A stretch of DNA of 9,762 bases, taken from Planctomycetota bacterium. GTDB lineage: Bacteria > Planctomycetota > MHYJ01 > JACQXL01. Every line of letters starts with the position of its first letter. Position 1 is the stretch's first letter. The stretch spans positions 1 to 9,762 of the forward strand of contig JASEHY010000042.1 in the NCBI GenBank assembly GCA_030018555.1. Reading direction: 5' to 3'. The notes under the pieces are model-generated. The model was not told the DNA's origin. It was given only the letters and a program-made list of their open reading frames with translations, and searched no databases. Position numbers and translations under genes: made by a program. Positions 5,486-9,762 of the stretch are shown here, one piece after another.

Positions 5486-6565
5486 ATGGATTTATTAAAT
5501 AAAACGATTCCGGCAATCGGCCGATTGGATTATGCGCTAATGGAAAAGGTTCAGAAGAAACTGGATAATCTCACCAAACCGCAGGGCAGTTTAGGCAGGT
5601 TAGAGGATTTAGCAAAACATATCGCAGGAATAACCAGCAAAGAATCTCCATCACTGAGACATAAAGTTGTTTTTACTCTTGCCGGCGACCACGGTGTGAC
5701 TGAGGATAAAGTAAGTGCCTATCCTAAAGAGGTTACCGCTCAGATGGTCTATAATTTCTTACGCGGTGGAGCAGGAATCAATGTCTTAGCCAGACAGGTC
5801 GGTGCTCGTGTCATCGTCGTTGATATCGGCATCGCTTCTGTGCTGGACATTAAAGATTACCGTCAAGATATTACCTCTGTATTCAAGGATTGTAAGATAA
5901 ATCTCGGCACAAGGAATTTTACTAAAGGTCCAGCAATGACACGGGAGGAGGCAATTCGCTCTCTGGAAGCCGGTATTAGATTAGTAGAAGAAGAACTGCC
6001 TAAAGGGGCTGATATTATCGGAACCGGTGATATGGGCATTGGTAATACCACGTCAAGTAGCGCCATCACTGCTGTTCTTACCGGAAAAGATGTAGCAGAT
6101 GTTACAGGTAGAGGCACAGGTATTGATGATGCTATTTTTAATAATAAGGTCTCAGTAATAAAGAAGGCAATAGAGGTGAATAAACCTGACCCAGATGATG
6201 CACTGGATGTTCTGCAGAAGGTTGGTGGTTATGAGATAGGCGGAATAGCCGGGATTATTTTGGGTTCTGCCAAAAACCGCATACCAGTTGTAATAGATGG
6301 TTTCATTTCAGGGGCAGGTGCTCTGATTGCCACGAGACTTGCACCACAGGTCAGGAACTTTATTATTGCCAGCCATTGCTCGGCAGAAAGAGGACATAAA
6401 TCCGCACTTGACCTGATGGGCTTAAGTCCTCTGTTGGATTTGGACCTGAGATTAGGCGAGGGCACCGGCTCAGCGATTGCTATGCATCTGTGTGAATCAG
6501 CCGTGAGAATTCTTAATGAGATGGCAACCTTTGAATCGGCCGGCGTCTCAAAGAAGATAGATTAG
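5486..6565 (+). CDS. cobT: Nicotinate-nucleotide:dimethylbenzimidazole phosphoribosyltransferase
   Basis: CobT activates the lower-ligand base by transferring phosphoribose from nicotinate mononucleotide, making alpha-ribazole phosphate. The 359-residue protein is full length. Motifs in order are TKPQGSLGRLE (30-40), LAGDHGVTEDKVSAYP (65-80), GTGDMGIGNTTSS (179-191), VTGRGTGIDD (206-215), GGYEIGGIAGIILGSA (247-262), VVIDGFISGAGAL (268-280), SHCSAERGH (296-304) and LRLGEGTGSA (321-330). E325 matches the catalytic glutamate (Glu317) of Salmonella CobT. The gene starts 7 nt after cobU and ends 4 nt before cobS, so it is central to the operon. Which benzimidazole or purine base it uses cannot be read from the sequence. 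Confidence 0.97.
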   Translation: MDLLNKTIPAIGRLDYALMEKVQKKLDNLTKPQGSLGRLEDLAKHIAGITSKESPSLRHKVVFTLAGDHGVTEDKVSAYPKEVTAQMVYNFLRGGAGINVLARQVGARVIVVDIGIASVLDIKDYRQDITSVFKDCKINLGTRNFTKGPAMTREEAIRSLEAGIRLVEEELPKGADIIGTGDMGIGNTTSSSAITAVLTGKDVADVTGRGTGIDDAIFNNKVSVIKKAIEVNKPDPDDALDVLQKVGGYEIGGIAGIILGSAKNRIPVVIDGFISGAGALIATRLAPQVRNFIIASHCSAERGHKSALDLMGLSPLLDLDLRLGEGTGSAIAMHLCESAVRILNEMATFESAGVSKKID

Positions 6566-6569
6566 AATT

Positions 6570-7334
6570 ATGTTAAAACTCTTTATTATCGCCATACAAT
6601 TTCTAACGCCGATACCTTTGAGTTCCAAAGAGGTTGACCCCAAAGACCTGGCTCGTTCTATGCGATTCTTTCCGTTAGTCGGTCTCCTGATTGGCTTGTT
6701 TTTAGTCCTTCTGAGGATTCCCTGCTTACACCTGGAGTTTTCTACATCAATTACCGCAACCTTTCTATTACTGGCGATTACGGTTGCCAGTGGTGCGCTG
6801 CATCTTGATGGCTTCGGCGATACCTGTGATGGTTTTTATGCAGGCAGAACCAGAGAAGAAATAATAAAAGTAATGCGGGACTCTCATATCGGTGTAATGG
6901 GAGTAATCGGGATATTCTTTATTCTCCTTCTCAAGTGGGCTGTCTTTGTTAGTTTCCCCTGGGGTAATGCTTCATATTCTAATCTTTCACTAATTCTGAT
7001 TCCGTTTCTCAGTCGATGGGCTATGGTCATTGCTACTGCACTCAGTCCTTATGCTTCCGTTGCCCATGATGGTATAGGTAAACCTTTTACCGACCACATC
7101 ACCCGTAAGGAGGTCTTTATCGCTACTGCTATTATTCTTGTAGGCATATTGGTGTTATCTTTTCTATCAGGTTATTTTATAGGATTCTTGCTGATAATCA
7201 TTCCGCTGATAGTTGTTTTAATAATGGTGGTGATTTCTCGCAAAACTCTGGGCGGAATAACTGGAGATATACTGGGTGCGATAAATGAAATAACCGAAGT
7301 GGCAGTATTATTCGGGGCGTATTTACTGCGTTAA
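6570..7334 (+). CDS. cobS: Adenosylcobinamide-GDP ribazoletransferase (cobalamin synthase)
   Basis: CobS is the integral membrane enzyme that joins AdoCbi-GDP (from CobU) to alpha-ribazole or its phosphate (from CobT and CobC), completing the nucleotide loop. The 254-residue protein has several hydrophobic segments (about 35-50, 62-78, 112-130, 140-160, 185-222). The conserved acidic motif LDGFGDTCDGFYAGR is at 79-93, with D80, D84 and D87 likely to bind Mg2+. The cytoplasmic loop VMRDSHIGVMGV (101-112) is also characteristic. Length matches the family. It begins 4 nt after cobT, with a weak ribosome site, which suggests translational coupling. A short gap with a hairpin separates it from the importer genes. 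Confidence 0.96.
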   Translation: MLKLFIIAIQFLTPIPLSSKEVDPKDLARSMRFFPLVGLLIGLFLVLLRIPCLHLEFSTSITATFLLLAITVASGALHLDGFGDTCDGFYAGRTREEIIKVMRDSHIGVMGVIGIFFILLLKWAVFVSFPWGNASYSNLSLILIPFLSRWAMVIATALSPYASVAHDGIGKPFTDHITRKEVFIATAIILVGILVLSFLSGYFIGFLLIIIPLIVVLIMVVISRKTLGGITGDILGAINEITEVAVLFGAYLLR

Positions 7335-7345
7335 TATTACCCATT

Positions 7346-7367
7346 CCATCCCGATAAATCGGGATGG
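7346..7367. repeat. Hairpin in the cobS-btuF gap
   Basis: The sequence ccatcccga-taaa-tcgggatgg forms a perfect 9-bp stem. No U-tract follows, but the G-run gggggggag (7371-7379) contains the probable ribosome site for the next gene. It may therefore slow read-through, protect RNA ends or modulate btuF translation. It is equally likely to be a small dispersed palindrome. Confidence 0.5.
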
Positions 7368-7388
7368 GCTGGGGGGGAGTTTGGCTTT

Positions 7389-8432
7389 ATGCAATTAAGA
7401 CATACAAAATATTGTAGCGGTTTGATTTATCAAACATCCCGCCAAGGTGTGATTGAGTGCGACTCCACGAACCCTGACGCCCGTACGGGCGGAACGGGTA
7501 AATCGCACCGCTACTTTTTGGACAGTTTGATTAGGTCTTTAATTGTTACTGTCTGTTTATTATCTCTTATTGGCTGTCCGCAAAAAGAGATAAAAGAGAA
7601 AGTTAAAGAATCCCGCTTTAGCGGAACCAATTCCATTACTGACGCGACTGATATAACTTTCATCTTACCGGTAAAGAATCAGCGGGTAGTTTCGCTGGCG
7701 CCTTCTATCACAGAGAATATAAAAACGATTGGTGGGCTGGATAAATTAGTGGGCAGAACAGATTTCTGTAAGGTAGGACCCAATATCGGAAGTGTTGGAA
7801 CGATATTAGAACCGTCTCTTGAGAAGATTGTTGCCCTTTCGCCAGATTTGATACTGGCAACCAGAGAAGCCAATCGGCCTCACACTGTAATAAGATTAAG
7901 AGAACTCGGAATATCAGTATTTGTATTTGGAGAAAGTAATTCCTGGAAGGATATAGCGAGCAATTTCCGTCTCTGTGCAAAGTTGTTGGATAAAACAACT
8001 GAGGCAGAAGAAATACTCAAGACAATAAAATTAGAACTGGAAACTACTACTATAACACCAACATCTCCTGCAGAAATAAAAAGAGTGTTTATTCAATTAA
8101 GCATTATGCCTCTAATGACAGCCGGTAGAAATACCTTTATTAATGAAATGCTCAAGTATGCTCCCGCAAATAACATCGCCTCTGATTCTATTCTTCCCTG
8201 GCCTACTTTAAATATTGAAGAGGTCATCCAGAGAAATCCTGATGTTATTATTATCAGCGATATGGGTCAAATAACCGCTGAGGCACAAAAGATGTGGACG
8301 GAAGAGCGTTTTGCCGGTATTAATGCGATAAAGAACAACAAGATATTCTTGATGGAGTCAGATTTACTCTGTCAGCCGACACCGATTAACTTCATCAAGG
8401 CGGTCAGAAAAATGAGGGAATTAATGAAGTAG
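7389..8432 (+). CDS. btuF: BtuF-like corrinoid-binding lipoprotein of an ABC importer
   Basis: This is a substrate-binding protein of the TroA/BtuF fold that delivers vitamin B12 or cobinamide to the membrane permease. It has a lipoprotein signal with core LIVTVCLLSLIGC (51-63, lipid-carrying C63), a Lys/Glu-rich linker, then RVVSLAPSITENI (99-111), LVGRTDFC, LEKIVALSPDLILA, and the second-lobe segment LPWPTLNIEEVIQRNPDVIII. The start ATG 7389 has ggag 9 nt upstream. This makes an unusually long n-region, because about 34 codons come from a palindromic element at 7414-7514. Without it the product would begin MQLRHTKY directly before FLDSLIRS, a normal signal peptide. TTG at 7518 or 7527 could be alternative starts but lack a ribosome site. 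Specificity for corrinoid rests on the cobU-cobT-cobS and btuC neighbours. Confidence 0.88.
   Translation: MQLRHTKYCSGLIYQTSRQGVIECDSTNPDARTGGTGKSHRYFLDSLIRSLIVTVCLLSLIGCPQKEIKEKVKESRFSGTNSITDATDITFILPVKNQRVVSLAPSITENIKTIGGLDKLVGRTDFCKVGPNIGSVGTILEPSLEKIVALSPDLILATREANRPHTVIRLRELGISVFVFGESNSWKDIASNFRLCAKLLDKTTEAEEILKTIKLELETTTITPTSPAEIKRVFIQLSIMPLMTAGRNTFINEMLKYAPANNIASDSILPWPTLNIEEVIQRNPDVIIISDMGQITAEAQKMWTEERFAGINAIKNNKIFLMESDLLCQPTPINFIKAVRKMRELMK
7414..7514. repeat. MITE-like palindromic element in the btuF signal-peptide region
   Basis: Terminal inverted repeats gtagcggtttgatt (7414-7427) and aatcgcaccgctac (7501-7514) match at 12 of 14 positions. Inside are the hairpin gtttga-ttta-tcaaac (7420-7435) and a second unit (7463-7502) built around the perfect 14-nt palindrome cgcccgtacgggcg (7478-7491). 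That inner unit is shared with the dxs-tRNA gap. The element contains no stop codon in the btuF frame. It is probably a nonautonomous insertion, and the reading frame downstream is preserved. Confidence 0.65.
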
Positions 8433-8445
8433 CGAGTAACGAGAG

Positions 8446-9414
8446 ATGAACAAGATTTTGTTAGTCATTTTGTTATTACTTTTGCTTTGTTTGGCAGTTA
8501 TCATCTGTTTAGGCATTGGTCCGACAGGAATTTCATATGGGTTCCTTGCCAGCACCAGTGATAGTCAGGCGGATTTGATTATTTATCATGTTCGTCTTCC
8601 ACGGATATTAGGTGCATTATTAATCGGCTTAGGGCTATCTGCCTGTGGCTCTATTTTACAGGCAATCCTACGAAATCCTTTAGCAGAGCCATATACTTTA
8701 GGCATTTCAGGCGGTGCGGCGCTGGGAGTAACACTGGGTCTGGTTATATCCTCAATAAAACTCGCTCTGCCGATAAGCGCCTTTCTGGGCGCGATTATTT
8801 CTCTACTCATTATCTACCTCATAGCCAGCAGACACCATTTTTCTGTTCACTCTCTGATTCTTGCCGGGGTAATCTTAAGTTTTATCTGCTCCTCTCTGGT
8901 TCTTCTGATATTCTCCATCTCCAAACCTACGGAAATCCATTCTGTTATGTTTTTCCTGATGGGCAATCTCTCGTCTATAAATTATTACCTCCTCAAAATA
9001 ATTTCTCTTCCTATATTAATCGGCGTGGTGATACTAACTCTTTTTAGCCGTGATATTGACGCACTATCATTAGGGGATGAAAAAGCAATTCATTTAGGGG
9101 TCTCTGCTAAACGAGTAAGACAACTACTCTTTATAGTAACTTCCCTGATTACAGGATGCTGTGTTTCCGCTGCAGGAATGGTGGGTTTTGTGGGACTGAT
9201 GATTCCTCATATAATGCGTTCTATTGTCGGACCAAAGCAGGGATTTCTGATTATCAGCAGTGTACTCAGTGGTGGTGTTTTCTTAATTGTCTGCGATACC
9301 TTTGCCCGAACCATTATTGCGCCGGCAGAATTGCCGGTTGGTGTGATTACGGGCATTATCGGGGGAGTGTTTTTTATCGGGATTTTATTACGAGGCATCA
9401 AGGTGCCCCTCTGA
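8446..9414 (+). CDS. btuC: BtuC/FecCD-family ABC importer permease, probable corrinoid transport
   Basis: The 322-residue protein is a polytopic inner-membrane subunit that would dimerise and accept substrate from the BtuF-like protein 13 nt upstream. Family motifs include GLGLSACGSILQAILRNPLAEPYTLG-type sequence at about 61-85, followed by ISGGAALG. The loop CCVSAAGMVGFVGLMIPHIMR (about 226-246) contacts the ATPase. PAELPVGVITGIIGGVFF sits near the C-terminus. About nine to ten hydrophobic segments can be counted. The C-terminus ends normally for the family, so the gene appears intact. The ATPase gene btuD that usually follows is absent here and a transposase reading frame begins at the stop codon instead. 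Iron-siderophore permeases share this fold, and corrinoid specificity is inferred from the operon. Confidence 0.9.
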   Translation: MNKILLVILLLLLLCLAVIICLGIGPTGISYGFLASTSDSQADLIIYHVRLPRILGALLIGLGLSACGSILQAILRNPLAEPYTLGISGGAALGVTLGLVISSIKLALPISAFLGAIISLLIIYLIASRHHFSVHSLILAGVILSFICSSLVLLIFSISKPTEIHSVMFFLMGNLSSINYYLLKIISLPILIGVVILTLFSRDIDALSLGDEKAIHLGVSAKRVRQLLFIVTSLITGCCVSAAGMVGFVGLMIPHIMRSIVGPKQGFLIISSVLSGGVFLIVCDTFARTIIAPAELPVGVITGIIGGVFFIGILLRGIKVPL

Positions 9415-9762
9415 TAAACAAACAAAGACGTTCTATCAGGGTAAAAGAATATGATTATTCACAGGCAGGTGGATATTTTATCACGATATGCACGGAAAAG
9501 ATGAAATATTTATTGGGCAGAATAGCAGAAGGAAAGATGCAGTTGAATGAATACGGTATAATAGTGAGAAACGAGTGGTTAAAAACAGGTAAGGTGCGTA
9601 GAAATATTGTTATGGATGAATATGTAATTATGCCGAATCATTTACACGGTATTATAATAATCACCAAAACGGATACCTGTAGGGGCGTATTGCAATCCGC
9701 CCCTACTTTTCGGTCGCCATCTCAAACAATTGGTGCAATTATCCGCGGTTTCAAATCTGCGG
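9411..9762 (+). CDS. Y1 (REP-associated, HUH) transposase, 3' end beyond window
   Basis: The readable 117 residues match the TnpA_REP/Y1 transposase family, single-strand DNA nucleases that act at hairpins. RRSIRVKEYDYSQAGGYFITICT (6-28) is the typical N-terminus and MPNHLHGIIII (74-84) holds the HUH histidines H77 and H79. TIGAIIRGFKSA lies just before the expected catalytic tyrosine region, which is off the window. No ATG or GTG start was found. CTG 9411, overlapping the btuC stop, is the nearest near-cognate start. The frame is also open upstream within btuC, so the 5' end may be truncated or start at an unusual codon. A palindrome at 9679-9706 lies in the coding region without breaking the frame. 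Confidence 0.85.
   Translation, partial: MINKQRRSIRVKEYDYSQAGGYFITICTEKMKYLLGRIAEGKMQLNEYGIIVRNEWLKTGKVRRNIVMDEYVIMPNHLHGIIIITKTDTCRGVLQSAPTFRSPSQTIGAIIRGFKSA
9679..9706. repeat. 28-nt palindrome inside the transposase gene
   Basis: The arms gtaggggcg (9679-9687) and cgcccctac (9698-9706) are exact complements, and the centre is palindromic apart from one mismatched pair (t9688 against c9697). It encodes CRGVLQSAPT (residues 90-99) in a stretch that varies between family members, just after the HUH motif. Similar gtaggggcg palindromes are common dispersed repeats. The frame continues into conserved TIGAIIRGFKSA, so the insertion is tolerated at reading-frame level. Confidence 0.7.

Noticed and set aside
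5124..6465. Antisense open frames opposite cobU and cobT
   Set aside because: They are complements of strongly conserved coding sequence, lack recognisable domains and have no ribosome sites of note.
7611..7625. Small hairpin (cccgc-ttta-gcgga type) in the btuF linker as another inserted palindrome
   Set aside because: The stem is only about four pairs and lies in a low-complexity linker, so chance is a sufficient explanation.

Overview
The window is bacterial chromosomal DNA carrying housekeeping and cofactor genes, all on the + strand and tightly packed. The genes have a moderate GC content and show MEP-type isoprenoid synthesis, an RsuA/RluB pseudouridine synthase and a long-variable-arm tRNA-Ser. 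Between and inside the genes lie many short palindromic repeats, and a Y1 (REP-associated) transposase starts at the right edge. I cannot name the species. The dense palindromes and this transposase type would fit an uncultivated candidate-phylum genome, but that is an impression and not a result.

Layout. Positions 1-110 are a GC-rich nested palindromic block, followed by a 9-nt periodic repeat (191-224). Next is an isoprenoid group: an rRNA pseudouridine synthase (272-1018), a short-chain polyprenyl diphosphate synthase of the IspA type (best start 1108, end 2109) and dxs (2111-4066). A 206-bp gap holds a nested inverted repeat (4074-4228) and a good sigma70-like promoter (4233-4261). This leads into tRNA-Ser(UGA) (4273-4359) and then a cobalamin operon: a CobC-like phosphatase (4394-4969), cobU (4954-5478), cobT (5486-6565), cobS (6570-7334), a BtuF-like lipoprotein (7389-8432) and a BtuC-like permease (8446-9414). 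The window ends inside a Y1 transposase gene that begins at the btuC stop codon.

How the genes work together. Dxs makes the first MEP-pathway intermediate and the IspA homologue condenses its C5 products into prenyl diphosphates. CobU, CobT, CobC and CobS are the enzymes of nucleotide-loop assembly, and BtuF and BtuC are two parts of a corrinoid ABC importer. Together they look like a corrinoid uptake and salvage operon. The importer ATPase (BtuD), the adenosyltransferase and the corrin-ring enzymes are not in the window, and I saw no cobalamin riboswitch.

The most unusual feature is the number of palindromic repeats that lie inside genes without breaking the reading frame. One is in a loop of the IspA homologue, one in the n-region of the BtuF signal peptide, one in the transposase itself, and possibly a small one in the Dxs inter-domain linker. 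Two repeats share about 30 nt of flanking sequence but carry different central hairpins, and both are nested inside larger palindromes. The window does not show a clearly new multi-gene system. The best candidate for something undescribed is this family of frame-preserving, nested, hairpin-swapping repeats and its possible link to the Y1 transposase.
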